Of a stretch of 64,000 bases of DNA, positions 32,459 to 40,306 are shown piece after piece. A model generated the notes under the pieces. The model saw only the letters and a program-made list of their open reading frames with translations. It was not told the DNA's origin and did no database searches. Numbering within the stretch: position 1 is the stretch's first letter; every line of letters begins with the position of its first letter. The DNA lies in assembly GCA_002127285.1 (NCBI GenBank), contig NFUW01000002.1, forward strand, positions 93,370 to 157,369, written 5' to 3'. A program made the translations under genes and the position numbers. This stretch comes from Chitinophagaceae bacterium IBVUCB1. Lineage in GTDB: Bacteria; Bacteroidota; Bacteroidia; Chitinophagales; Chitinophagaceae.

Positions 32459-35400
32459 TTAATCTTCCAGATGCTGCTCGGTTTCGTACCACGGGAATGA
32501 GTCTGCGTTTTTGCCAAGCTGCCAGTAGAAGGGGCTGTGCGGCTTGTTGTAATTGCCTATTTCGTTCATGGTTTCTGCATCATAGAGCCTGCCGTTTACC
32601 ATGGTGTAGCGTATGCTCTCCGTATTATAAATATTCTCAAGCGGGTTTTTATCCAGTACTATCAGGTCGGCGAGTTTGCCTGCTTTCAGCGAGCCGATGT
32701 GTTTATCAAATCCGAGGCTCCGTGCGGGGTTGATGGTGGCGGTGCGCAGTGCTTCCATCGGTGTCATGCCGCCCTGTGCCATCATCCATGTTTCCCAATG
32801 CGCACCAATGCCCTGTATCTGCCCGTGTGCGCCCATGTTGATGAGTACGCCTGCATCGTTCAGCTTCTTCAGGCTTTTAGATACCAGTATATGCCCGTTT
32901 TCGTATTCTTCTTCGGGTGCCATGGTGCGGTGCCTGCTGCGTGTATCTATAATGGGGCGAGGGGTGAAGCGCAGCAGCCTTTCTTTTTCCCACACATTGG
33001 TATGCTGATACCAATAGTATTCGCCCGAAAGGCCACCATAGCAAACGATGAGTGTAGGTGTATTGGCAGTGCCCGCGTGTTTCCATAGTTGTATTACATC
33101 GTCGTATAGCGGTGCAATGGGTATGTTGTGTTCTATCGTAGTATGCCCGTCTAGTATCATGCTGATGTTGTGATAAAAGAAAGAACCGCCCTCTGGTACT
33201 ACTTCCATATTCAATTCCCGTGCGGCTTCTATTACCATCTGCCTCTGCTCTCTGCGTGGCTGGTTGTAGCTCTTAACGCTGAATGCGCCGAATGCTTTGG
33301 TGCGCAGCAACGCACTCTTAGCATCGTCGTAAGAATTGATGATGGCTTTGAAATCGCCATCGGCACCGTATAGTATAGTGCCTGTAGAAAACACACGCGG
33401 CCCCACCATTTTGCCTGCTTTTACCAGTTCGCTTTGAGCAAAGACAAATTCGCTGTTGGCAGAGGGGTCGTGCATGGTAGTAACACCATAGGCAAGGTTG
33501 GCATAATATGCCCAGTGTTTTTCGGGTATTATACCTGTGTTGAAGTGGTTGGCATGGGCATGGGCGTCTATCAGGCCGGGCATAATGGTTTTGCCTTTAC
33601 AATCTATCTTCTTTGCGCCTGCGGGTATGGATATTTGCGATGCGTTGCCGATGGCTTTAATAATATTACCCTCTACAACGATGGTGCCGTTTTCTATTAT
33701 TTCATCATTTTCCATCGTCAATATACGCGCGTTGGTAAATGCGATGCTGCCTTTGGGTTTATCTGTTTTCGCTATCAAGTTGATAGAGATGCCTTGTGCA
33801 GGGATGTTGAAAGCAGAGTCGGGCTTGCCACCAACAAACTGAAAGAGGTCTTGCAGGTGGATGGTATAATATTGCTCATCGAGCGTATAATGCAGTTTGC
33901 TGCCATCGCCGCTCCAGTGCAGGTTATAGCCCGCGTGTTTGGATACGCGGCGCAGTGGGAAGTCGGCAGAGTCGCTGCCAATGGTAATGGTGCGGCCTGT
34001 GCGTGGCAATGCTGCAATATACACATGATGCAGGTGAGTGTAGGCTACCCACTGCCCATCGGGCGATATGGTAAACTGCTTGCCATACGTAGTTTTGAAG
34101 ATGGCTTTTTCTTCATTGCCATCCGTATTGCAACGGTTGAATGTTTTTTCCAGACCACCACCTGCCTGGTAATAAATCTGCTTGTCGTCTATGCTGAAAG
34201 CAGGTGCTTCTCCTTTGTCTGTTACAAAGCGTTCTTTGCCACCCGTTGCAGGTATCATGTAGATGCCGGGCTTTGCCGTATAGGCAGGGCCGAGGGTATT
34301 GCTGCCACCTTCCCGCTCATAAACTATCCACTTGCCATCGTGCGAAAAAGATGGTGTGCGGAAGATGCCTTTTTTAGTATTCAGTTTTTCCACACCTCCG
34401 CCCGATAGTGTTGTTTTGCAAAGGCTACCGCTTGTGCTGTCGGTCCATGATATATATACGATGCTTTTTCCATCTGCTGAAAAAGATGGTTCGTACTCGT
34501 ATTCGCCGGCATCTGTAACACGTACTGGCTTGCCATCGGGTAATGCTTTTTTATACAGATGCCCCAGTGCGCTGAATACAAGCCACTTGCCGTCGGGCGA
34601 TGTAGTGGCATGGCGTATGACGTGAACATTGAATTTATCGGCATTCAGGTCTTGCGTGTATCGCAGGGTTGGAGATAGTTTTTGTTTTACGTTGCAGGTG
34701 AATGGTATGTCAACAGCACTGTTGGTGCGGCTCACATCTATCTTCTTTATTTTACCTCCAGTCCATATAATGATATGCCTGTCGTCTGGTGTCCATGCAA
34801 AACCGGGGTATATGCCGAATGTTGTCCATGCTTCTTGCTGGTCTTTTGATAATTGGTCGTACACGGGCCACTCTTCGCCTGTTTTCAGGTTGCGCATATA
34901 TAGCACCGTTTTGGTACGCACACGTTTTACAAAAGCCAGCAGCTTGCCGCTGCGCGATACCTGCGGGCGCACAGCGCCACCGGGGCCACCTGTTACATTT
35001 TCGCTGATGCCTTTTTCACGGTCGAAGCGTTTGATAACAAATATCTGTTCGTTGGGATTTTTGTTGTATTGAAAATAACCGCCGGGGTACATATCCTCGC
35101 TATAATACACATAGCGCCCGTCGGGCGAAGCGCAGGGTTCGTTTACATCCTGCTGGTCGTTTTTCTTTACTGTCAGTTGCAGTCCATTGCCACCGTTTAT
35201 GTGGTACATCCACATTTCGCCTGCACCCAGCGAGCGGGTAGAGGTGAAGTGCTTGCGCGCTATCAGGTATTGGCCATCGGGTGCCCATACGGCATTATTG
35301 AGCAAGCGGAAGTTTTCTTTGGTTATTTGCGTGGCACTACTGCCATCGCGGTTCATTACCCATATATTATCGCCGCCACCCGCATCTGACGTGAAGGATA

Positions 35401-35692
35401 TTTTTTTGCCATCGGGGCTGAAGCGGGGCTGTACTTCCATCGCCTTGCCCTGACGCAATACTTTGGCAGTGCCACCTGTAGCGGGCATGATGTATATATC
35501 GCCCAGCAGGTCGAACACGATGTGTTTGCCATCGGGCGATATGTCCACATTCAGCCATGTGCCCTCGTTGACGGTGAAGGCTACTTCCTGCTGCGGGCTG
35601 CCGGGGTTTTCTACATCCCATTTCTTTTTATCGCCTGCGTATGCAGTGGCAGATAATAATAAGAGTGCCGGCAACCATTTTATAAAACGCAT
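32459..35692 (-). CDS. TolB-propeller/amidohydrolase fusion protein, secreted
   Basis: 1077 residues. Signal peptide (FIKWLPALLLLSATAYAG), then many PD40/TolB-like propeller blades (ISPDGKHIVFDLLGDIYIMP, FSPDGKKISFTSDAGG, ASPDGRYVYYSED and so on) over roughly residues 45-640, then a metal-dependent amidohydrolase from about 650 (GKTIMPGLIDAHAHANHFNT; later IEHNIPIAPLYDD, and NPARSLGFDKHIGSLKAGKL). Probably an exported peptidase or hydrolase whose propeller screens substrates; the substrate is unknown. The fusion occurs in other Bacteroidota. A -7-like box TATCTTTA lies about 20 nt upstream. Confidence 0.9.
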   Translation of the reverse strand: MRFIKWLPALLLLSATAYAGDKKKWDVENPGSPQQEVAFTVNEGTWLNVDISPDGKHIVFDLLGDIYIMPATGGTAKVLRQGKAMEVQPRFSPDGKKISFTSDAGGGDNIWVMNRDGSSATQITKENFRLLNNAVWAPDGQYLIARKHFTSTRSLGAGEMWMYHINGGNGLQLTVKKNDQQDVNEPCASPDGRYVYYSEDMYPGGYFQYNKNPNEQIFVIKRFDREKGISENVTGGPGGAVRPQVSRSGKLLAFVKRVRTKTVLYMRNLKTGEEWPVYDQLSKDQQEAWTTFGIYPGFAWTPDDRHIIIWTGGKIKKIDVSRTNSAVDIPFTCNVKQKLSPTLRYTQDLNADKFNVHVIRHATTSPDGKWLVFSALGHLYKKALPDGKPVRVTDAGEYEYEPSFSADGKSIVYISWTDSTSGSLCKTTLSGGGVEKLNTKKGIFRTPSFSHDGKWIVYEREGGSNTLGPAYTAKPGIYMIPATGGKERFVTDKGEAPAFSIDDKQIYYQAGGGLEKTFNRCNTDGNEEKAIFKTTYGKQFTISPDGQWVAYTHLHHVYIAALPRTGRTITIGSDSADFPLRRVSKHAGYNLHWSGDGSKLHYTLDEQYYTIHLQDLFQFVGGKPDSAFNIPAQGISINLIAKTDKPKGSIAFTNARILTMENDEIIENGTIVVEGNIIKAIGNASQISIPAGAKKIDCKGKTIMPGLIDAHAHANHFNTGIIPEKHWAYYANLAYGVTTMHDPSANSEFVFAQSELVKAGKMVGPRVFSTGTILYGADGDFKAIINSYDDAKSALLRTKAFGAFSVKSYNQPRREQRQMVIEAARELNMEVVPEGGSFFYHNISMILDGHTTIEHNIPIAPLYDDVIQLWKHAGTANTPTLIVCYGGLSGEYYWYQHTNVWEKERLLRFTPRPIIDTRSRHRTMAPEEEYENGHILVSKSLKKLNDAGVLINMGAHGQIQGIGAHWETWMMAQGGMTPMEALRTATINPARSLGFDKHIGSLKAGKLADLIVLDKNPLENIYNTESIRYTMVNGRLYDAETMNEIGNYNKPHSPFYWQLGKNADSFPWYETEQHLED

Positions 35693-35964
35693 GTAATGAT
35701 GTTTTGCTTAAAGATATAAAAAATGCCCCCTTACTGCCTGCCCCCAAGGGGGAGGAGTTTTTTGCGTAGTATATTATCCTGCCTAGGCAGTCGCAAAGTG
35801 TGCGAATGTTCAAAGATGGTGCAAAGAAATGGGGGACATCAATGTGCAATCACAAAACAGAAGATTGTCTGCTGATATGGTTATTGTATCTCTTAGGATG
35901 TAACTCAAGACAATTCTTAAATAGAATTGATGCATGAATAATCCTGTTTTGATTAAATAAATGA
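35693..35964. other. Intergenic region between two minus-strand genes
   Basis: No gene. A GC-rich hairpin CCCCC-AA-GGGGG at about 35741-35752 is followed by GTTTTTT on the plus strand. It resembles a common intergenic repeat word and does not lie after a plus-strand gene. Confidence 0.4.
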
Positions 35965-36642
35965 TTACCTATAGCATTTTCTGCAAACTGGCTTCACCAT
36001 TGTGCTTGGATTGTCTTTGCCGCATATTAAACAGAAGTTTTCTTTGTAGTGTGGGTTTTCATATTCAGACCATGTATAAAAGCAGTCTTTACAATAAGGT
36101 TTATCAAGGTCGAGGTAGTTTAAGTGTGTGCGACACCTGATACAATAGGATAGCGCTTCTTCTTTATTTTTAGATTGGTGTTTTGGTGCAGAGTAATTGT
36201 TTTGTGAATGATTTGTCATTAAAACTGATGCCTTTAATATAGACTCTGACTCTGTAGCTGCTTTTTCATAAACTTGTTTGTCGTTTAATGAGCTAATTAA
36301 TATGCCCATCTCTCTATTTGTACGCTCTGAAAACTCGTACATATTCATAGATGTAATTATCATTAGTTCTTCATTGTAATAACATTTAGCGTGTAAGTTC
36401 TCAAAAAAATACAGAGATACTCTATTCAATGACATGAGCAAATTAAGTTCATTAGCTTGTAAATCATTCTTTCCATAAATAATTGTGATACTTACTTTCC
36501 TGTCATTGGTGTCTTTTAAACGTTCATATAGAGTTTTTGAAATCTGTAAATAAGGAGAGATTAGAATTAATTTTTTTTTAGCCCCACTAATAATGTTCTC
36601 TAAGTGGTGTGATATACCGCTAGTTGTTAGGAATTCTGCCAT
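35965..36642 (-). CDS. Phospholipase D-fold protein with C-terminal zinc ribbons
   Basis: 225 residues. The N-terminal domain has a single PLD catalytic motif HAKCYYNEE followed by TSMNMYEFSERTNREMGI, so a dimer would be needed for a full active site, as in Nuc-type nucleases. After a linker (about residues 135-165) come two CxxC pairs forming a zinc ribbon (CIRCRTHLNYLDLDKPYCKD) and a second (CLICGKDNPST...VCRKC). Nucleic-acid cleavage or binding is the best guess. No signal peptide. Stand-alone gene with a perfect -7 box 4 nt before its ATG. A defence or repair nuclease is possible but not shown. Confidence 0.72.
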   Translation of the reverse strand: MAEFLTTSGISHHLENIISGAKKKLILISPYLQISKTLYERLKDTNDRKVSITIIYGKNDLQANELNLLMSLNRVSLYFFENLHAKCYYNEELMIITSMNMYEFSERTNREMGILISSLNDKQVYEKAATESESILKASVLMTNHSQNNYSAPKHQSKNKEEALSYCIRCRTHLNYLDLDKPYCKDCFYTWSEYENPHYKENFCLICGKDNPSTMVKPVCRKCYR

Positions 36643-36646
36643 TCAA

Positions 36647-36654
36647 CAAAAGTA
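36647..36654 (-). promoter_or_regulatory. -7 box 4 nt from the PLD-fold gene ATG
   Basis: Minus strand TACTTTTG, perfect consensus, then TTGA and ATG. Confidence 0.65.
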
Positions 36655-36840
36655 ATAATTGAATAAGTTTCTTTTTAGATAGCTTAATTTTTTCAAACCT
36701 TACATTTTTTGCCTGCAGGTTTCAGCCATATTTTTATTGTATTTACATGAAGGCAGCCTGCAAATATTTGCAATACCTTGCAGAAGACATACGCAGCTTT
36801 TTACATATTTTTCATATAATTGTATATAAATAACATAAAA

Positions 36841-37269
36841 ATGAAAAAAATAATACCTATCGTTTTGTCGTTGGCCCTATTAGGTGTCGGTAGTTGTAAA
36901 AAATTTGAAGAAACGGTAAACAAGGCTGCTACCAAAGGGTCTCTGTCAGCTACCGTTAACGGCAGAACATATAATGCCGGTAATGTAGCCGTTACTGTAA
37001 CAGATAAGGCATTCATTGTGGGTGGTTCGCAATTATCTGACGAGGAATCTTTAGAACTCTTTATTAATAAATACAAAGGCCCGGGTAAATATACAATAGA
37101 CCATATTTATAATACAGCTAAGTACTACGACTCAAAATCTCACAGTTCTGTTTATGGCGAAATTGAAATCATCAGCACAGGCGAAAAAAGTGCAAAGGGT
37201 ACATTCTATTTTCAAACAAATGATAGCCTGATGGTAACGGATGGTAAGTTTGACGTAAAATGGGAATAG
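36841..37269 (+). CDS. DUF6252-like lipoprotein
   Basis: 142 residues from ATG 36841. Lipoprotein signal KKIIPIVLSLALLGVGSCKK with the lipobox Cys at residue 19. The mature part has short beta strands (GSLSATVNGRTYNAGNVAVT, EIEIISTGEKSAKGTFYF) like the small DUF6252 lipoproteins of Bacteroidota; function unknown. A short terminator follows at 37323-37349. Confidence 0.7.
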   Translation: MKKIIPIVLSLALLGVGSCKKFEETVNKAATKGSLSATVNGRTYNAGNVAVTVTDKAFIVGGSQLSDEESLELFINKYKGPGKYTIDHIYNTAKYYDSKSHSSVYGEIEIISTGEKSAKGTFYFQTNDSLMVTDGKFDVKWE

Positions 37270-37322
37270 GCTATGCTGTAATATGCGGCAACACATACTA
37301 ACAAAAACTCTTTATGGTAAAA

Positions 37323-37349
37323 TGGAGCCTGCGGGCTTCGTTTTTTTTA
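37323..37349 (+). terminator. Terminator after the lipoprotein gene
   Basis: Short GC stem GAGCC-TGC-GGGCTTC followed by a run of eight T. Confidence 0.65.
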
Positions 37350-37528
37350 TAGTAACTCATATGGCTGTTGTGGTTGTGCGATGATGAAAGCACGCAGTGC
37401 CTTAAACAAATTATCTATTTATGTGTTATTACATCAGCGATACAGTGCTTGTAAGATGCTGCTGCTAACTTATATACGAAATGTATTGCCGAAAAGACAT
37501 TTGAATACACAGTAAAAAACGAAGTAAG

Positions 37529-38125
37529 ATGAACACAGTGAGGATAGTAGCCGGTATAATGATATTGGTATTAATTTGTTACTCAGCAATGATGTACGCA
37601 GCTAACAGAAAAGTAGAACGCCAGCAATACAGGCTTGTAAAAACAATTGGCGATATGGAGATTCGTTATTACCCCAAAGCCATCGTGGCTACGGTAGCCT
37701 CTGCAGGCAACTCATATATGGGTAACAGCAATAACCATTTCCGCACACTTGCAGGTTATATTTTCGGAGATAATAACACGGCTGAAAAAATATCAATGAC
37801 AGCCCCAGTGCGTATGGACAAGGATGCCACTGGCAACAAGATGAGCTTTGTAATGCCATCGGGATATGATATGAATACCCTGCCAAAGCCCAATGACAGC
37901 ACGGTAAGCTTGCATTATTCCAAAGAGGGTTACTACGCCGTGCTGAAATTTGGCGGCTATGCCAATGAGCAGAAAATAAGCAGAAAAATAAACGAGCTGA
38001 AAACAGCAATTGCCAACAATGGCCTTACCGAGCTGGGCGAATACAGCTATCTGGGCTACAATGCCCCCTGGGATGTTGTGGGCAGGGAGAACGAAATAAT
38101 AGTTGAAGTAGCTTATAGCGAGTAA
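37529..38125 (+). CDS. SOUL haem-binding family protein
   Basis: 198 residues. N-terminal membrane anchor or signal (IVAGIMILVLICYSAMMYAA), then a SOUL/HBP fold: YRLVKTIGDMEIRYYPKAIV, the FRTLAGYIFGDNNTAEKISM-TAPV motif, SFVMPSGYDMNTLPKPNDST and YAVLKFGGYANEQKISRKI, ending with DVVGRENEIIVEVAY. The family binds haem or porphyrin weakly; the role in bacteria is unclear. Stand-alone, followed by a terminator and a tRNA-Ser on the other strand. Confidence 0.9.
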   Translation: MNTVRIVAGIMILVLICYSAMMYAANRKVERQQYRLVKTIGDMEIRYYPKAIVATVASAGNSYMGNSNNHFRTLAGYIFGDNNTAEKISMTAPVRMDKDATGNKMSFVMPSGYDMNTLPKPNDSTVSLHYSKEGYYAVLKFGGYANEQKISRKINELKTAIANNGLTELGEYSYLGYNAPWDVVGRENEIIVEVAYSE

Positions 38126-38130
38126 ACAAT

Positions 38131-38154
38131 AAAGCCTCACATAGTGAGGCTTTT
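38131..38154. terminator. Terminator between the SOUL gene and tRNA-Ser(UGA)
   Basis: Stem AAAGCCTCA / TGAGGCTTT with loop CATAG; T- and A-flanked, so it may serve both converging transcripts. Confidence 0.75.
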
Positions 38155-38164
38155 ACATTCCGGC

Positions 38165-38248
38165 GGAGAGAGAGGGATTCGAACCCCCGGACCTTTGACA
38201 GTCAACGGTTTTCAAGACCGCCGCATTCGACCGCTCTGCCATCTCTCC
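38165..38248 (-). tRNA. tRNA-Ser(UGA)
   Basis: 84 nt on the minus strand. Acceptor GGAGAGA / TCTCTCC, anticodon loop CTTGAAA with anticodon TGA, long variable arm, T-loop GGTTCGAATCC. No encoded CCA. No integration scar is visible here, unlike at the other tRNA-Ser. Confidence 0.93.
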
Positions 38249-38388
38249 GGGCGCAAAATTATATAAGCAGCCCTATTTTCAAAAATCTTTTTCCGTTTTG
38301 CCCATATATTTTCAAATAGTATGTTAAATACAAGCCTTTGTCTGCCAACTGACAATCCCTGCACAACAGTTGTGCGTATTTAGTGTTA

Positions 38389-38396
38389 TAACTTTG
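38389..38396 (+). promoter_or_regulatory. -7 box close to the msrA start
   Basis: Perfect TAACTTTG, 7 nt before ATG 38404, leaving almost no leader. Confidence 0.55.
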
Positions 38397-38403
38397 CAAT
38401 ACA

Positions 38404-39084
38404 ATGATGAAAGGACTCAAAATATCGGCCATGCTGGCATGGATGATGCAGCTAACTGCCTGCGCGCAAGAGCATAACAATTACGAAAAATCGAATACTT
38501 TTAAACAGATGAACAGCACAACACCCGCTACACAAAACAACCAAACACAGATAGCCACTTTTGCCGCAGGCTGCTTTTGGTGTGTAGAGGCGCAATACCA
38601 ACAACTGAAAGGGGTAGAAAAAGTAGAAAGCGGCTATCTGGGCGGCCATGTTGCCAACCCCACCTACAAGCAAGTATGCACGGGCGAAACAGGACATGCC
38701 GAAGCCTGCAATATATATTACAATCCTGCCGTCATCAGCTACGATGAGTTACTGGCTGCATTTTGGGTAGCGCACGATCCTACGCAACTCAATAGGCAAG
38801 GCAATGACGTGGGTACGCAATACCGTTCTGCCATTTTTTATCACAACGACGAGCAAAAGCAAAAAGCCGAAGCCTATAAAAAGAAGCTGAATGAGGAACA
38901 AGCCTTCCGTGCAGATATAGTAACGGAGATTAGTCCATATACTACTTTTTATAAAGCAGAGGATTATCATCAAAACTATTACAACGACAACCCCAACCAA
39001 GGGTATTGCCAGTTTGTAGTAAAGCCCAAGATGGATAAGTTTAAAAAAGTGTTTAAGGATAAGCTGAAAGAAGCTGCGCATTAA
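38404..39084 (+). CDS. msrA: Peptide methionine sulfoxide reductase MsrA, lipoprotein form
   Basis: Repairs S-methionine sulfoxide. 226 residues. The N-terminus is a lipoprotein signal ending MMQLTACAQEHN (Cys about residue 20), so the enzyme acts in the envelope. The catalytic site is AAGCFWCVEAQYQQ, with SGYLGGHVANPTYKQVCTGE, HAEACNIYYNP and GNDVGTQYRSAIFY following in the usual order. C-terminal NPNQGYCQFVVKPKMDKFKK keeps a resolving Cys. No MsrB is fused. Confidence 0.94.
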   Translation: MMKGLKISAMLAWMMQLTACAQEHNNYEKSNTFKQMNSTTPATQNNQTQIATFAAGCFWCVEAQYQQLKGVEKVESGYLGGHVANPTYKQVCTGETGHAEACNIYYNPAVISYDELLAAFWVAHDPTQLNRQGNDVGTQYRSAIFYHNDEQKQKAEAYKKKLNEEQAFRADIVTEISPYTTFYKAEDYHQNYYNDNPNQGYCQFVVKPKMDKFKKVFKDKLKEAAH

Positions 39085-39107
39085 CCAAAGCGCAACGGTG
39101 AAAGATG

Positions 39108-39144
39108 ATACAGGGATGGCTAAAACCATCCCTGTATTTTTTTT
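39108..39144 (+). terminator. Terminator after msrA
   Basis: Stem ATACAGGGATGG / CCATCCCTGTAT with loop CTAAAA and a run of eight T. Confidence 0.9.
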
Positions 39145-39228
39145 GAAAAAGGGTAAATCCATTGTCATGGTATTGTCGTATATGTACAGGAATAGGGCAT
39201 AGCGCCTGCATTGCTTACACATAAAAAC

Positions 39229-39615
39229 ATGACGACAATGAAACGCACATGGAAAAAAGTATTGATTTCGGCAGGGGTATTGCTGCTGGCTGCTACCACC
39301 GTACTGGCAGTACACATCTATCAGGTAACGCGCCCCAAAATAACAGATGCCGAGCGCATTGTGATGGCAAGGGTAGATTTTCAACAAGACATCAGCCAGC
39401 AAGATGCTGCTAAAATAACCGAATGGCTATATGCCAATAAGGGCATACACCATGTACTATGCAATGCAGAAACCAATATTGCGGTGTTTACCTTCTACCC
39501 TGCCCAAACAGATGCCAATAACATCATAGCCGAATTGAAAAAAGCAGGCAATTACAAAGCAGAACGCTATATGCCAAGTGACGCTGCGATGAAAACAGGC
39601 TGCCCTGTTAATTAA
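39229..39615 (+). CDS. Membrane-anchored protein with HMA-like fold lacking CxxC
   Basis: 128 residues from ATG 39229; ATG 39238 is also possible. One N-terminal TM (VLISAGVLLLAATTVLAVHI) places the rest in the periplasm. The soluble part (about residues 38-118) has the beta-alpha-beta-beta-alpha-beta order of a heavy-metal-associated domain (VMARVDFQQDISQQDAAKIT ... IAVFTFYPAQTDANNIIAEL), but no CxxC; single Cys residues occur in HHVLCNAE and in the tail KTGCPVN. Metal binding is thus uncertain. It precedes a haemoglobin-like lipoprotein by 53 nt on the same strand. Confidence 0.6.
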   Translation: MTTMKRTWKKVLISAGVLLLAATTVLAVHIYQVTRPKITDAERIVMARVDFQQDISQQDAAKITEWLYANKGIHHVLCNAETNIAVFTFYPAQTDANNIIAELKKAGNYKAERYMPSDAAMKTGCPVN

Positions 39616-39668
39616 CATAGCTGCGTATCATTTCAAATAACATCTTTTAAAAACCATAAAAAATCAGA

Positions 39669-40238
39669 ATGAGTATGAAAAAGTTAGCCTTGATTCTAAT
39701 GGCAGGATTGGTAGTAGCCACATCTTGCAAAAAAGACGACGACAACATGACCACCCCTACACCAACGCCCACACCTACCATGACACTGTACGACTCGCTG
39801 GGTGGTACACAAATGGTAGCAGACCCATCTGCCAGCGGGCAGATGATAGAGAAAGGTCGCCTCGGCATCCGCTCTGTAGTAGATAGCACCATCTTTGTAA
39901 TAGCGGCAGACCCTAAGCTGAATAGCTTCTTCCCCGTGCTGCTGGCAGAGGTAACATCGGGCAACCTGAGTGGCTTTCAGAAATTGAGCACCAACCTGAC
40001 CGATTTCTTCTGCGTAGCTACAGGTGCAAAAAACTTCACCTACAAAGGGCTGAACATGAAAGACGCACACGACCCCGCCAAGCACCCACGCATGAATGGT
40101 AAAGCAAGCAATGCAGACTTCGACCAGTTTGTGGTTGATTTGGTAGCAGGTGCTAAAAAAGTAGGCTTGTCAGACCAGTTGATAGGGCAAGTAGGCAAGG
40201 TGGTAGAAACTACACGTGGCGATGTAGTACAGAAATAA
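39669..40238 (+). CDS. Lipoprotein of the truncated haemoglobin (group 1) family
   Basis: 189 residues. Lipoprotein signal LALILMAGLVVATSCKKDDD (lipobox Cys about residue 20), then a Thr-Pro linker (TPTPTPTPT), then a globin domain: start MTLYDSLGGTQMV matches the group 1 helix B beginning; VIAADPKLNSFFPVL, TDFFCVATGAKNFTYKGLNM and KDAHDPAKHP (candidate proximal His) follow, then ASNADFDQFVVDLVAGAKKV. Oxygen, NO or peroxide chemistry outside the inner membrane is the likely role. ATG 39675 is an alternative start. Confidence 0.82.
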   Translation: MSMKKLALILMAGLVVATSCKKDDDNMTTPTPTPTPTMTLYDSLGGTQMVADPSASGQMIEKGRLGIRSVVDSTIFVIAADPKLNSFFPVLLAEVTSGNLSGFQKLSTNLTDFFCVATGAKNFTYKGLNMKDAHDPAKHPRMNGKASNADFDQFVVDLVAGAKKVGLSDQLIGQVGKVVETTRGDVVQK

Positions 40239-40269
40239 CTTTATAGTCAGGGATGAGAATAGGCAAAAA

Positions 40270-40298
40270 GAAAGGGGCTGTGTTTACAGCCCCTTTTC
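40270..40298. terminator. Terminator between the convergent globin and phosphohexomutase genes
   Basis: Stem GAAAGGGGCTG / CAGCCCCTTTTC with loop TGTTTA; A- and T-rich flanks allow use in both directions. Confidence 0.85.
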
Positions 40299-40306
40299 TA
40301 TACGTT

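Noticed and set aside
33434..34408. 324-codon plus-strand frame
   Set aside because: Lies wholly antisense to the well-supported TolB-propeller/amidohydrolase gene and has no recognisable domain.
35741..35758. CCCCC-AA-GGGGG hairpin with T-run as a terminator
   Set aside because: No plus-strand gene ends before it, and it sits in the promoter side of a minus-strand gene; more likely a repeat word.
38165..38248. Second tRNA-Ser as an island boundary
   Set aside because: No integrase, direct repeat or composition change is visible next to it.
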